Shown in pieces: positions 1 to 11,508 of a stretch of 64,000 bases of DNA (positions are counted from its first letter, which is position 1; the number at the start of each line of letters is the position of its first letter). The stretch comes from Poa pratensis (lineage: Eukaryota; Streptophyta; Magnoliopsida; Poales; Poaceae), in the NCBI GenBank assembly GCA_947311845.1, contig CAMZMU010000027.1, positions 26,709,548-26,773,547 on the forward strand. Direction: 5' to 3'. The position numbers and the translations under genes were made by a program. A model generated the notes under the pieces. The model did not search any database. It saw only the letters and a program-made list of their open reading frames with translations, and had not been told where the DNA came from.

Positions 1-8
1 CAAACACC

Positions 9-22
9 AAAAAAGGGGAGAT
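9..22 (+). other. Polypurine tract of the outer Copia element
   Basis: An A6-GGGG-AGAT purine-rich run directly abuts the LTR start at 23, as expected for the plus-strand primer of an LTR retrotransposon. It fixes the orientation of the outer element. Confidence 0.7.
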
Positions 23-579
23 TGAAAGGGCATATCCTTCCCCAAAGTGTTTTGATTTTTGTTGACAACACACCTAGATGTCTAATGTGTGTGCTAAAAG
101 TGTGCAGGATTGTATCAGTTGATATTGCACAGGTTTTGTCTCAAGGAAAGGAAGAAATGTTGTCTTCATTGCGTCAGCCGGTACTACCGGGTTCACCCCG
201 GTACTACCGGGTGTTCTGTCGTGCGGAACTACCGGGCCCAGTACCGGATCTCCAAATGCTCTCTGGACTCGCTCGTATTTTATCCAGTAGTAGCCCCGGT
301 AGTAGCGCGGTACTACCGGGTGGGGAGCACTACCGGACCAGGCGGTCCGGTACTACCGATGCGCGCTGGAGGAGGCGTTGGCCAGTCCTTCGAGTGGCTG
401 TCTTTTCCCTGTCAGTCGGTACTACCGGGTGAGGCCCGGTACTACCGCTGCGGGCTGTTTACAGCTTCAACGGCCAGATTTCTGGGAGGGGTATTTATTC
501 CCCTCCACCTACCTCCGGCTCCCTAGCTTGAACACTTGAAGAACACCATTGATTGCAAGCTCAAGATTTGATAGATCTC

Positions 580-2091
580 TGATGGCTCCGAAGTGCAGGA
601 GATCAATTGTAGTACCTTTCAATTAGAAAAGGTTGTCGAACCCACGAGGAGCTGAAGGTATTGGTTAGTAAGATTGATAAATAAAACAATAAAAGATGCA
701 GGTTTTTGGTATTTTCAGTTGTATAATTGCAAGCAGATAACAGATAGTAGCAAGTGAAAGCTCTCAAAGAGAGAAAGCCCAATCCTCTTATGTGGCAAAG
801 GACAAGCTCAAGTGATGTGTAACTTATATGTGGCAAACGTTCCCGAGGGCGGCATGGATGATGCTAGGCATAGAGATTTATTAAACAACACGTTGAATAT
901 CTTGTCAAGTTTTAATCCTCTTTGGACGGAGCCATAATTAGGTATAGCTAAATAAATAAACTACAACCCCTTATGATGGATCATGTGGCCAAGCAAATGA
1001 CTGCACAAGAATTATTAAGACCTAAAGTCCCACCATAGCATTACACTCTAAGGTCCCCGATACTAATACCCTCATAATATAACTTCATGACTCGGTCTCA
1101 GGTTTACGTGTCCTCCCAAGTCTCCATCAATTCATTACACTACGGTGTTCTCCTATGAGCCCATAAGGTGAAGTGTTGTGCAGTCGACGTTCGCACAACA
1201 CCATCATAGAATCACATAAAAGATAAACTCTTGACAAAATACCAACACATGTCATATATAAATCAATGCCAATTCATCCTATGCCCTCAGGAACATACGG
1301 GAACTACTCACAACGTGCGAACATGATCATAATCAGTGGCATAAGTGGTACAACACAATCTGAAATTATAACTTCACCACCAAATAATGACAAGTACTCA
1401 ATCACAAACATGAATAGTAGCACAAGACAAGTATCTAGGGTATAGCAACTCTCAAACTGCGAGGGGAACGGAGTGGATCACGGTGATGATGATGGTGATG
1501 GTGCTGGTCTTGATGGGGGTGATGATGTAGAGGCCTCCTCCCACGCCAAGGAGGAGAGGTGATGACGATGACGATGATTTCCCCCTTCTCCGGAGTTCCG
1601 GAGCAGCAGGATCTGACCCCCTCGGAAGGGATCAGGAGTTTCGCCGCCGCCGCGACCTCGGATGGACTTGGAAAAATTAGGGCGTTACTTTTCGGGCGAG
1701 ACGAAGGCGTTGCTAAAAAGCCCCAGGCGAGGAGGTGCCCGAGGCACCTTTGGTGGGTCCCACGCGGCCAGGTACATGGGCCGCGTGGGCCACCCCCATT
1801 TGGCCCTCGTGGCTCTCCTCTCTTCGGTCTTCTTCCCTCTGCCTTTCTCCCGATGAAAAACTGACGCAGTATTTTTCCTTTTATTATTTGAGGTCCTGTA
1901 GCTCCTGAAACATTAAAGACAAGAAAAAGGAGGTTTTCTGCCTCCCAGAAATTAAATACCAAAAATAGGGACTTTGTATGAAAGTCCCCAAAATCATCTA
2001 AAACATGTAGAAACAATCATATAATCATGCAAATAACATTCTAGTATGATACTAAAAGTTATATAAATGATGATATAAAATGCACGTATCA
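580..2091 (-). repeat. 3' LTR of the Athila element (1,512 bp)
   Basis: Matches 8757-10266 over its whole length. Differences I can see: one substitution near 589, a 5-bp insertion near 663, and three 1-bp indels. Open frames inside it (for example on the minus strand over 1435-2016) are low-complexity shadows present in both LTRs. Confidence 0.95.
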
Positions 2092-2105
2092 ACTCCCCCA
2101 AGCTT
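2092..2105 (-). other. Polypurine tract of the Athila element
   Basis: The minus-strand reading AAGCTTGGGGGAGT abuts the 3' LTR. An almost identical copy lies at about 3070-3083 and a third at about 8208-8221 inside gag. They may be internal second primers or only sequence echoes. Confidence 0.8.
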
Positions 2106-3142
2106 AAACCTTTACTCGTCCTCGAGTAAGTAAGGACATAGATCATTACATGCATCAATGGACTTATGGTTGATAAATAAATACGGGCATTGTATCATCA
2201 TCATATTCAATTGCAAGATAAGATTAATGATCTAAAACTCATACATATGAGGGCAACATAAGTAGAACTCTAGCAATCACCCCTTACTTTTGAAAGCAAA
2301 TAACCATTGTATGTTGGACAATCGAATCATATTGTTTTTCACATGCTTTTGCTCTTCATGGCAAGCATTATAATCTTTTATACTTTGCTGAAATTCAAAG
2401 ACAAGATAAACTCTCATTGGATAACAAGTTCAAAAGAAGACAAATGAAAAGACAGATAGATATAAAAATTGTTATCACTCTTGCTTGACTAGTAACTAGT
2501 GCAAACTTTAGTCATGGATATCTCAATCAAGTTCCCATGCTCTACACAACCCTTTTCTTACACTTTCCATGGCTAGCTGAAATTTCAGGTGCCTTCCTTT
2601 CATTCACATTCAAGAGCATAAGTATTGAAATATCCATGATCATTAATTTGCTCAAAAGATACTAGGTTGTAACAAGAGTGTTTTATATCCTTTTCATTAA
2701 GTCTTCTCAACTTCTTATCCTACAAGACTATATCTTAACCTCAAACTATTAATTCACAAGTCTTTTTACTTCTTCTATATTGAGATAATTCTATAATTGT
2801 CCAACATACTCAAGTTAATTAATTTCAAGGCAAGATGTGATTGAAATTCTAAATATGCCACGCTCATTTGCATGAGTGTTACCCATAAATCCCAAACAAG
2901 AGAATCATGGATGACACCATACTTTAATATTCATTGATAAACCATAAGATAGGGATACATGATAATGCTCCATGAGCTCACACACGCCTAAGAGATATTG
3001 ATAACTAAACGATAAAAGCAAAACACCATGACTAGATAGATATGATAATAGTGAGAAAAGACTAGATGGAACTCCCCCAAGCTTGACGTTTTGCAAGGTC
3101 TTTCTTTGCTGCAGCTTCCTCCTTCTCATATTCTTCTCCCAC
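2106..3142 (-). other. Non-coding 3' region of the Athila element
   Basis: AT-rich sequence between the extra ORF and the polypurine tract, with no sustained reading frame. It holds the motif CTCGAGGACGAG (minus strand, about 2115-2126) just inside the polypurine tract, also seen at the same place in the second Athila-type element. Confidence 0.7.
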
Positions 3143-3624
3143 TCAGCCATCTTCCATGGAAAGGCTTCCATCACGGAAAGATGTAGGTGGATCATTATAC
3201 CTGAGGGTGGCAGCTGCTGCAATCTTCTTGAAGCGTTCTTCATATTCGCAGTTCTGGTTCTCCAAATCCCACATGAAGCATTGGAACTTCTCCCACTTGT
3301 CGATGACGTCCTTGTATCTATCTTCCAGATCTTCAAGCCTTTTCTTGTACTCTTCAACCTTCTTTCCAGCTCCAGGTTCATGAAGTGGTGAGCATCAAGG
3401 CTGCGGTAAACCACAGTGCCATACCTGAAGGTCTTGTCCTCCAACTCATCCAGCCTTGCCTCTACCGTGCCGGTGGCCTTGGGAGCCTTCACCTCCTCCA
3501 CGAGCATCACGCCCTCCTTGAAGCACACGGTCTTCGGTGGTGTCATCACGGAGTTGAGGTAGCGGTTCACAACACCCTCCTTGGGAGAGCTCTCCCCCTC
3601 TTGGTTGGATCCGGAGCAAGACAT
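3143..3624 (-). pseudogene. Extra 3' ORF of the Athila element, coiled-coil protein, frameshifted
   Basis: The frame opens at ATG 3624 with a Ser/Gly/Glu-rich start, then a region rich in charged residues. Near 3365, in the stretch following HHFMNLELERR, the frame shifts by one base. The continued frame is Glu/Lys-rich, heptad-like (predicted coiled coil), and ends at the TGA at 3143-3145. Athila-type elements often carry a variable extra ORF between integrase and the 3' LTR. I see no signal peptide or membrane segment in this one, so an envelope role is not supported. Function unknown; the break makes this copy non-functional as read. Confidence 0.7.
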
Positions 3625-3948
3625 GGCTAAAACCTGACAGGCAGAAAACAGAAACAAAGATCGCTCGAGAACGCTCGGTGCGAGATTAGATCGGCAGAGA
3701 GGGTATATATTGAGGGTTTTTAGGTCAAGACGAAGCGTCGGGATCGAAAACGAGACGAAAAAGGACTCCGAGGTGGAAAAGGGATAGCCCCACGCGGCCA
3801 GGTACTTGGGCCGCGTGGGCCCCTCTCTTTTCTCCCTCGGGTCTCCGTTTCGTCCAGTTTTCTTGTCCCATACGATGATTTCCATAAAAATTGACCTCCG
3901 TAAAATTTTATGCAATTCCGAGAAACTTTCCAACACAAAAGTTACCTT

Positions 3949-6537
3949 CTATTGATTTAGGGTTTCTGAAACTGCACGGTTTCTCTCAATTACCTCTTCC
4001 GGTGTTTGTAAATTCAACTCCTCCACCCTTCCGATGAAGCTCTTTCCTGCAATATAAGGTTTAAGGCGTTGTCCATTGACTACATGAGGTTTACCTTTCA
4101 TGTCACCGTGAAGACGGATAGCTCCTGAACGGTACACCTCCTGTATCACTAATGGTCCCTGCCACTTTGAAGCTAGCTTCCCTGCAGAAAACTTGAAACG
4201 AGAGTTGTACAATAAAACTTGATCACCTACTTTGAATTCCTTTTTCTTAATTTTCTTGTCATGCCAAATCTTAACTTTTTCTTTAAACATCCTGGCACTT
4301 TCATAAGCTTCATTTCTCCATTCGTCAAGTAGGTTTAGGTCAAGAATTCTCTTTTCTCCCGCAGTTTTAAAATCAAAGTTCAGTTGTTTAATAGCCCATC
4401 TAGCTTTATGTTCTAGTTCAACAGGTAAGTGACAAGCTTTTCCATAAACCATTTTATAAGGAGACATTCCCATAGGATTTTTAAAAGCAGTTCTATAAGC
4501 CCACAAAGCATCATTAATCTTAATTGGCCAATCAGATCTAGACTTATTCACTGTCTTTTCCAAAATGAGTTTAATTTCCCTATTGCTTAATTCAACTTGC
4601 CCACTTGTTTGAGGATGATAAGGAGATGCAATTCTATGGTTAACATCATATTTTGCCAAAGTTTTTCTAAGAACACCATGCAAGAAATGAGAACCACCAT
4701 CAGTAATTAAGAACCTAGGAACACCAAACCTGGGGAAAATGATGTCCTTGAGCATCTTCATTGCTGTGGCATGATCTGCACTTTTGGTTGGAATTGCTTC
4801 CACCCACTTTGTAACATAGTCAACTGCAACCAAAATGTGAGTATGCTTTGTCTTTGATTCTGGGAAAGGACCCATAAAGTCAAAACCCCACACATCAAAT
4901 GGTTCAAGTGGCAATGAATAATTCATAGGCATTTCATTCCTCCTACCAATGTTTCCTACTCTTTGACATTTATCACAAGATTTAACATATTCAGCACAGT
5001 CCTTAAATAAAGTAGGCCAATAGAAACCAGATTGTAATACCTTTGCTCCTGTGCGATCTCCTGCATGATGCCCTCCATAGGGACTGTCATGACAATCTCT
5101 TATAATAGCCTGTTGTTCATGCTCAGGTACACAACGTCTAATAATACCATCCACACTTTTCTTATAGAGGAAAGGATCATCCCAAAAATAATGTCTAAGA
5201 TCATAAAAGAATTTCTTTCTTTGTTGAGAAGTGAAGTGTGGAGGCAAAACTTTACCAACAATAAAATTTGCATAGTTGGCAAACCAAGGAGATGCAACTT
5301 TAGCACTAGAAACATTAACAATTGCAAGTTGTTCATTAACAAAGCTATCATTAATAGGAATAGGATCATCAGGTATGCTTTCCATCCTAGAGAGATGATC
5401 AGCAACTTGATTATCCTCCCCTTTCCTATCAACAATGTGTAAATCAAATTCTTGCAATAGAAGTACCCATCTTATTAGTCTAGGCTTAGCATCTTTCTTA
5501 TTCATCAAGTATTTAATAGCAGAATGATCAGTATGTATTGTGACTTTTGAATCAGTAATATAAGGTCTAAACTTGTCACAAGCAAACAGTACTGCTAAAA
5601 ATTCTTTCTCAGTTGTAGCATAATTCTTTTGAGCAGCATCAAGTGTTCTACTAGCATAATAAATAACATTCAGTTTCTTATCAACACGTTGGCCCAAAAC
5701 AGCCCCAACTGCATAATCACTAGCATCACACATAATTTCAAAAGGCAAGTTCCAATCAGGAGGTTGAATAATGGGAGCAGTGATTAAAGCATTCTTCAAA
5801 ATATTAAAGGACTCAATGCAATCATCATTAAAAGAGAAAGGAACATCCTTTTGCAGAAGATTGGTTAGAGGTTTTGATATTTTGGAGAAATCCTTAATGA
5901 ACCTACGGTAAAAACCTGCATGCCCAAGAAAACTTCTTATACCTTTGAGGTCCCTTGGATATGGTAGTTTTTCAATAGCTTCAATCTTTGCTGGATCAAC
6001 TTCTATTCCTTCTCCAGAAATCTTATGCCCAAGAACTATACCCTCAGTAACCATGAAGTGACACTTCTCCCAATTAAGAACCAAGTGTTGGTCTTCACAA
6101 CGCTGTAAAACTTTGTTAAGGTTGAACAAGCAATTATCGAAGGAAGTACCATACACAGAAAAATCATCCATAAAAACCTCCATTATCTTTTCAATATAAT
6201 CAGCAAATATAGCATTCATGCATCTTTGAAAAGTAGCAGGAGCATTACATAAACCGAATGGCATTCTCCTGTAAGCAAAAGTACCATATGGGCAAGTAAA
6301 AGTGGTCTTTTCTTGATCATCCTTATGGACAGGAATTTGCGAGAAACCTGAATAACCATCTAGATAGCAAAAGTGAGAGTGTTTAGATAACCTTTCTAGC
6401 ATTTGATCAATAAATGGCAATGGATAATGATCTTTTCGAGTTGCTTTATTCAATTTTCTGAAATCAATAACCATCCTATAACCAACTACAGTACGTTGAG
6501 CCACAAGTTCATCCTTTTCATTTGGAACAACAGTCAT
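3949..6537 (-). CDS. Athila pol: reverse transcriptase, RNase H, integrase
   Basis: A continuous 862-residue frame. RT comes first: the conserved [20 protein letters not shown] block is at residues 22-41 and the catalytic box FMDD near 122-125 (Phe-Met in place of the usual Tyr-Val). RNase H follows ([13 protein letters not shown], near 270-283). Integrase has an HHCC zinc finger ([10 protein letters not shown] ... CDKCQ, near 480-535), then a DDE core with [15 protein letters not shown] and a downstream Glu in the [10 protein letters not shown] stretch, and a C-terminal tail containing KWQGPLV. The first RT residues lie upstream in the same frame (to about 6626), but the link to protease needs a one-base shift near 6628. 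The enzyme would copy element RNA and insert the cDNA; the link to gag-protease is broken in this copy. Confidence 0.93.
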   Translation of the reverse strand: MTVVPNEKDELVAQRTVVGYRMVIDFRKLNKATRKDHYPLPFIDQMLERLSKHSHFCYLDGYSGFSQIPVHKDDQEKTTFTCPYGTFAYRRMPFGLCNAPATFQRCMNAIFADYIEKIMEVFMDDFSVYGTSFDNCLFNLNKVLQRCEDQHLVLNWEKCHFMVTEGIVLGHKISGEGIEVDPAKIEAIEKLPYPRDLKGIRSFLGHAGFYRRFIKDFSKISKPLTNLLQKDVPFSFNDDCIESFNILKNALITAPIIQPPDWNLPFEIMCDASDYAVGAVLGQRVDKKLNVIYYASRTLDAAQKNYATTEKEFLAVLFACDKFRPYITDSKVTIHTDHSAIKYLMNKKDAKPRLIRWVLLLQEFDLHIVDRKGEDNQVADHLSRMESIPDDPIPINDSFVNEQLAIVNVSSAKVASPWFANYANFIVGKVLPPHFTSQQRKKFFYDLRHYFWDDPFLYKKSVDGIIRRCVPEHEQQAIIRDCHDSPYGGHHAGDRTGAKVLQSGFYWPTLFKDCAEYVKSCDKCQRVGNIGRRNEMPMNYSLPLEPFDVWGFDFMGPFPESKTKHTHILVAVDYVTKWVEAIPTKSADHATAMKMLKDIIFPRFGVPRFLITDGGSHFLHGVLRKTLAKYDVNHRIASPYHPQTSGQVELSNREIKLILEKTVNKSRSDWPIKINDALWAYRTAFKNPMGMSPYKMVYGKACHLPVELEHKARWAIKQLNFDFKTAGEKRILDLNLLDEWRNEAYESARMFKEKVKIWHDKKIKKKEFKVGDQVLLYNSRFKFSAGKLASKWQGPLVIQEVYRSGAIRLHGDMKGKPHVVNGQRLKPYIAGKSFIGRVEELNLQTPEEVIERNRAVSETLNQ

Positions 6538-6623
6538 TCCACCCTTTTTAGGAACACAATGAACAGGACTAACCCACTTACTGTCAGCTATAGGATAAAT
6601 GATACCAGCTTCAATAAGTCTTA

Positions 6624-8369
6624 TTACCTCTTTCTTACCACTTCTTTCATTTTTGGATGGAGGCGGCGTTGAAAATCAACAACAGGTTTTGCATCTTCCT
6701 CCAGATTAATTTTATGCATACATAGAGCGGGGCTTATACCTTTAAGATCATCAAGAGAGTATCCAATGGCTGGTCGGTGAGCTTTTAGCACATCAAGTAA
6801 TTTCTCTTCCTCTTCAGCTGAAAGGTTAGCACTAATAATGACAGGATATATGCTCTTCTCATCCAAATATGCATATTTCAGATTTGCAGGCAAAGGTTTC
6901 AATTCAAAACTAGGATCCCCTTTAGGTGGTGGTAGCACTCCTAAATTATCAGGTGGGATATGCAATTGTAATTGTGGTGGTTGTTGCCATAATATTTGTT
7001 CCAAAGCCTCTTTTTCCTCATCATTAAATGGTTCATCTTGATTAAGCATATAACGTTCTACAACATCAGTTGAAGCTACAGCTATATGAGCAAGAGTTTC
7101 AATTAAATTATTAGGAATTGGCTCTTTCTCAACATGTTTATCAGCAAATTTGGAAAAGTTAAATTCAAGTTTCTCACCAGCACATTTAATAAACACTTTC
7201 TCTTTAGGCAAATTAATTTCAGCACCAACAGTATGTAAGAAAGGTCTACCAAAAATGATAGGACAAAATGAATCTTGAGGACAACCAAGCACAATAAAAT
7301 CAGCAGGGTATTTTATTTTGCCAATCAATACTTCAACATCTCTAACAATTCCAAATGGACTAATATAATCTTTATTAGCAAGTTGAATTGTCATACCTGT
7401 CTCTTCCATAACAATGGGATCAATATCAGGCTTGATCTCAAGATAAAGAGAATATGGAATGACACTAATACTTGCTCCAATATCACATAGACCATGATAA
7501 CTTGAAGTCCCAATAGAGCATGATATAACAGGTTTCCCAACTTTGGCCGAATTACCTTTGATGACTTTGGTAGCATCTTCACATAGATAAACATCCACTG
7601 GGTCTTCTTCATTTAGTTGCTTGATAACAGAAATTTGAGTGTTGACTTCCACCTGTTCATAAGGCTGAGAACATCTTTTGTTACTCTTGTTAGTAACAGC
7701 TTTAAGTAAATTCTCCTTAACTTGGTTTGGAAATGGAGGTGGTTCAACATACTCCTCAATTGTCACAGATGACATTGGTTCAACCTGTTTAATAACTTTA
7801 GGAACAACAATAGATTGTTTAACAGGTTCAACATAAACTTCAAATCCACTTTTTGGAACACAGATATGATCAGCAAAACCTTTAGCTATTTCAATTATAA
7901 CATAAGGATCAAGACCAAAAGTATCACTCAGATTTTTAAACAGAATAGAAGTAGAGAAATTCTCTACACATGAATATTCATAATCAAAATATGGCTCATT
8001 ACCTTTATCAAGATCCCAGTGGCTAGTATTTTCAGAAATAGTCTCCAATAAATTCCATGCTTCTTCTTCAGTGTTATTAGTAAAACTTCCACCAGATGAA
8101 TTATCCAGAATCTCCTTGTGCTTCATAGGTAGTCTCACATAAAAGTTTATCAATATAAGTTTCCTTGTAAGATCATGACATGGATTCTTGCGAAGGAGTT
8201 CCTTTAACCTCCCCCAAGCTTGAGTAATACTCTCTCCCAGATGTGGCCAGAAATTGAATATATAGCAGCGGTTATCATAAGCTTCTTTAGGAGTAAAATA
8301 TTTAAGAAAGAAAACCTTCCTCAAGATACTCCATTCATTCTGGACCTCTTCATCCAAGACCTGTACCAA
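6624..8369 (-). CDS. Athila gag (C-terminal part) and aspartic protease
   Basis: A 581-residue open stretch. The first 120 residues are the retrotransposon gag core (for example [18 protein letters not shown]). The protease active site is [12 protein letters not shown] at residues 294-305. The DIGAS form replaces DTG/DSG, a common variant in plant Gypsy elements. The C-terminus runs into the linker before RT ([20 protein letters not shown]) and stops at 6624 after a one-base loss relative to pol. I see no zinc knuckle. The start shown is only the edge of the open frame; the true gag start is at about 8664, two frameshifts away. Confidence 0.85.
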   Translation of the reverse strand: MVQVLDEEVQNEWSILRKVFFLKYFTPKEAYDNRCYIFNFWPHLGESITQAWGRLKELLRKNPCHDLTRKLILINFYVRLPMKHKEILDNSSGGSFTNNTEEEAWNLLETISENTSHWDLDKGNEPYFDYEYSCVENFSTSILFKNLSDTFGLDPYVIIEIAKGFADHICVPKSGFEVYVEPVKQSIVVPKVIKQVEPMSSVTIEEYVEPPPFPNQVKENLLKAVTNKSNKRCSQPYEQVEVNTQISVIKQLNEEDPVDVYLCEDATKVIKGNSAKVGKPVISCSIGTSSYHGLCDIGASISVIPYSLYLEIKPDIDPIVMEETGMTIQLANKDYISPFGIVRDVEVLIGKIKYPADFIVLGCPQDSFCPIIFGRPFLHTVGAEINLPKEKVFIKCAGEKLEFNFSKFADKHVEKEPIPNNLIETLAHIAVASTDVVERYMLNQDEPFNDEEKEALEQILWQQPPQLQLHIPPDNLGVLPPPKGDPSFELKPLPANLKYAYLDEKSIYPVIISANLSAEEEEKLLDVLKAHRPAIGYSLDDLKGISPALCMHKINLEEDAKPVVDFQRRLHPKMKEVVRKR

Positions 8370-8664
8370 TCACGAGCATTACCAGATAAAGACAAATACA
8401 ATAGCTTCCTTTTTACCTGATCCTCTGAAATACCAGGTAGTCTGAATAAGCCACATATGTCCTCAATTATTTCCATGTGCTCGCGTGCCGACTTAGTTCC
8501 ATCTCCTGTAAATGGATTTTTCATAACTCTTTTAACATGACCATGGGAATTTTAAATCCCACTTTAGGTACCTCAGACACAGTAGTTTCAACCACCTTTG
8601 CAGTAGTGGCATAAGCACTTTCATATAGAGCAAGATGCAGCGAGGCACGATTCATAAATGCCAT
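8321..8664 (-). pseudogene. Athila gag N-terminus, broken into two frames
   Basis: ATG at 8664 opens a 47-residue frame (MAFMNRASLHLALYES...) ending at the TGA at 8521-8523. The next gag segment begins at the overlapping ATG 8524 in another frame (MKNPFTGDGT..., 67 residues, to 8321). A further one-base shift near 8350 joins it to the main gag-protease frame. The TTATGA overlap could look like translational coupling, but the continuous gag similarity across all three frames points to indels. Confidence 0.7.
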
Positions 8665-8728
8665 AGTAACAATGAGATAAACAGCTTTCAAGTTTCCTTA
8701 CCAAACTTCTTACCAATAGCGCTACGCT

Positions 8729-8745
8729 CCCCGGCAACGGCGCCA
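8729..8745 (-). promoter_or_regulatory. Primer-binding site, tRNA-Asp type
   Basis: On the minus strand this reads TGGCGCCGTTGCCGGGG, complementary to the 3' end of plant tRNA-Asp(GUC) as I know it. It starts 11 nt after the 5' LTR, the same offset as in the other Athila-type element of the window. Confidence 0.9.
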
Positions 8746-8756
8746 GAAAAGTATCT

Positions 8757-10266
8757 TGATGGCTCCCAAGTGCAGGAGATCAATTGTAGTACCTTTCAAT
8801 TAGAAAAGGTTGTCGAACCCACGAGGAGCTGAAGGTATTGTAAGATTGATAAATAAAACAATAAAAGATGCAGTGTTTTTGGTATTTTCAGTTGTATAAT
8901 TGCAAGCAGATAACAGATAGTAGCAAGTGAAAGCTCTCAAAGAGAGAAAGCCCAATCCTCTTATGTGGCAAAGGACAAGCTCAAGTGATGTGTAACTTAT
9001 ATGTGGCAAACGTTCCCGAGGGCGGCATGGATGATGCTAGGCATAGAGATTTATTAAACAACACGTTGAATATCTTGTCAAGTTTTAATCCTCTTTGGAC
9101 GGAGCCATAATTAGGTATAGCTAAATAAATAAACTACAACCCCTTATGATGGATCATGTGGCCAAGCAAATGACTGCACAAGAATTATTAAGACCTAAAG
9201 TCCCACCATAGCATTACACTCTAAGGTCCCCGATACTAATACCCTCATAATATAACTTCATGACTCGGTCTCAGGTTTACGTGTCCTCCCAAGTCTCCAT
9301 CAATTCATTACACTACGGTGTTCTCCTATGAGCCCATATAGGTGAAGTGTTGTGCAGTCGACGTTCGCACAACACCATCATAGAATCACATAAAAGATAA
9401 ACTCTTGACAAAATACCAACACATGTCATATATAAATCAATGCCAATTCATCCTATGCCCTCAGGAACATACGGGAACTACTCACAACGTGCGAACATGA
9501 TCATAATCAGTGGCATAAGTGGTACAACACAATCTGAAATTATAACTTCACCACCAAATAATGACAAGTACTCAATCACAAACATGAATAGTAGCACAAG
9601 ACAAGTATCTAGGGTATAGCAACTCTCAAACTGCGAGGGGAACGGAGTGGATCACGGTGATGATGATGGTGATGGTGCTGGTCTTGATGGGGGTGATGAT
9701 GTAGAGGCCTCCTCCCACGCCAAGGAGGAGAGGTGATGACGATGACGATGATTTCCCCCTTCTCCGGAGTTCCGGAGCAGCAGGATCTGACCCCCCTCGG
9801 AAGGGATCAGGAGTTTCGCCGCCGCCGCGACCTCGGATGGACTTGGAAAAATTAGGGCGTTACTTTTCGGGCGAGACGAAGGCGTTGCTAAAAAGCCCCA
9901 GGCGAGGAGGTGCCCGAGGCACCTTTGGTGGGTCCCACGCGGCCAGGTACATGGGCCGCGTGGGCCACCCCCATTTGGCCCTCGTGGCTCTCCTCTCTTC
10001 GGTCTTCTTCCCTCTGCCTTTCTCCCGATGAAAAACTGACGCAGTATTTTTCCTTTTATTATTTGAGGTCCTGTAGCTCCTGAAACATTAAAGACAAGAA
10101 AAAGGAGGTTTTCTGCCTCCCAGAAATTAAATACCAAAAATAGGGACTTTGTATGAAAGTCCCCAAAATCATCTAAAACATGTAGAAACAATCATATAAT
10201 CATGCAAATAACATTCTAGTATGATACTAAAAGTTATATAAATGATGATATAAAATGCACGTATCA
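8757..10266 (-). repeat. 5' LTR of the Athila element (1,510 bp)
   Basis: Starts TGAT at 8757 and ends ATCA at 10266. The primer-binding site lies 11 nt inside it (8729-8745), which makes this the 5' LTR on the minus strand. The flanking ATCTC target duplication at 10267-10271 matches 575-579. Confidence 0.95.
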
Positions 10267-10904
10267 ATCTCCCAATCCCTCCACCCAAACTCGTTGATAC
10301 TTGGAGGATTGAAGGAGAAGCCCCGGATCTACATCTCACCAAGCCGTTCTTCATTTCCCCCTCATTCACTTGAGGGACCCTTTGCTAGGATTTCCATTAG
10401 GAAAACCTAGCCTCATATTGTACTCACTTGATTGTCTTTGTGACAGATTTGTAGCTGTCCGGGAGCCCCCAATCCTCTTGTGGGTTGTGCCCCAGATCGT
10501 TGTTGTAAGGGCTCCGGATTCCGCCTTGAAGGATTCCGATAGTGGAAGTGAACCAAACCTTTGTGGTGCGGTTCATCGGAGAAGAAGGTGCACCCGCCTT
10601 TGTGGCGGTTGAGTTTTGACCTTGTGGTAGCTCACACCTCTCCAACGAGACGTACTCCCCTAAAAAGGAGGAACTCGGATTACATCCGTGTCTCCGCATG
10701 CTTTCACTTTCGTTACTTCTATCCTTATTTATAGTCTTTACTTCATGTATCTTGTTAGTTGCTCGCTTGTCATATAGGTAAATTCACCTTAGTTGCATAT
10801 CTAGAGAATTTACCTTTTGTGTCAAGCCTAATTTGAAAAAGTACAAAATTGAAGTAGCACCTATTCACCCCCCCTCTAGGTGTCATACCTATCCTTTCAT
10901 ATAC

Positions 10905-11078
10905 CACAGCTATTACAATTGCAGTTCCTGCGCAGCCGCATCTGGCACGGGCCATACCACAGCTATTCCAACTGCAGCTTCGGCGGCAGGTGCTTCATCT
11001 AATGTGCCTTCTTCTGACGATTTTTTAATAGCTTTGAAGCTGATGATCTGTTGCTGCCTTTGTCTTGGGCAGCCCCTG
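10905..11078 (+). pseudogene. Upstream exon fragment of the MULE Ulp1-like gene
   Basis: An Ala/Ser/Thr-rich frame (for example TTAIPTAASAAGASSNVPSS) followed in a shifted frame by EADDLLLPLSWAAP and a donor (cctg|gtaatg) at 11078/11079. The two frames differ by one base at a T6 run near 11020. A 53-bp near-duplication (ataccacagctatt at 10901 and 10954) lies at its start. Assignment to the protease gene rests on position and strand, not on domain similarity. Confidence 0.4.
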
Positions 11079-11508
11079 GTAATGTTACAATCCATCTCTA
11101 TTTTAGTTTTTTTGCAACATCGCGCGTTCGTCTATTTTTATGCAATCTTAGTTCGGATGAGCTGTTTTTTAGAACTTTTTGTATAGCATGTAACTTATTT
11201 TTTGCTTTTCTGGTGGATCATTTTGTATGCTTACTTGTGTGTAATTTTATATGCTTTTTATTTTGTGTATATCTGCCTTGAACAAACATGCAAAAGTTTT
11301 ATTCATATGTGTCCTTTAATTGAAGATCAAGTTATGTCAATTTTTTGTCTAGTAGGGTAACTTATCTGCATTTTAGTGGATAATTGTTGCTCAAATGGGG
11401 GGTAATTTGTGTACTATATTGTGGTAATATACTTTATCATAAATGCACAAGTTTTTTGTTTGCGAATGCCTTCATTAAACAAGCTCTGTGATTTTTTGTT
11501 TGGTGGGG

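Larger units (their letters stand above)
580..10266 (-). mobile_element. Athila-lineage Gypsy LTR retrotransposon, complete but with frameshifted ORFs
   Basis: A 9,687-bp element with LTRs at 580-2091 and 8757-10266, both TGAT...ATCA, and a 5-bp target duplication ATCTC at 575-579 and 10267-10271. Minus-strand order is 5' LTR, tRNA-Asp-type primer site, gag, protease, RT, RNase H, integrase, an extra coiled-coil ORF, polypurine tract, 3' LTR. The RT sequence, tRNA-Asp primer and extra 3' ORF fit the Athila lineage. By my reading the LTRs differ by one substitution and four small indels, so insertion was recent. Even so gag, the gag-pol junction and the extra ORF each carry one-base frameshifts, so this copy looks non-autonomous. 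Confidence 0.95.
23..10899 (+). mobile_element. 3' LTR of a Copia (SIRE-like) element, split by a nested Athila insertion
   Basis: The LTR starts TGAAAGG at 23 and ends CCTTTCA at 10893-10899, a perfect terminal inverted repeat with TG/CA ends. A polypurine tract lies directly before it, so it is the 3' LTR of a plus-strand element whose body lies left of the window. Removing the nested element (580-10266) and one copy of its 5-bp target duplication leaves an LTR of about 1.19 kb. The end with a C-rich run (about 10868-10878) and the purine tract before TGAAAGG resemble SIRE/Maximus-type Copia elements. That lineage is inference, because no coding region is visible. The left part (178-450) is dense in a GGTACTACC palindrome. 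Confidence 0.8.

Noticed and set aside
1435..2016. Open frame on the minus strand in the Athila LTR, His-rich
   Set aside because: A twin lies in the other LTR (9652-10191) and it is made of CAT/ATG microsatellite-like sequence. No protein-coding signal; a shadow of LTR sequence.
3143..3624. Envelope gene in the Athila element
   Set aside because: The extra ORF has no signal peptide, membrane segment or Cys-rich ectodomain; it is a coiled-coil type protein.
8521..8524. ATGA overlap between two gag frames as translational coupling
   Set aside because: Similarity of gag runs across both frames; in a plant retrotransposon an indel is the simpler explanation.
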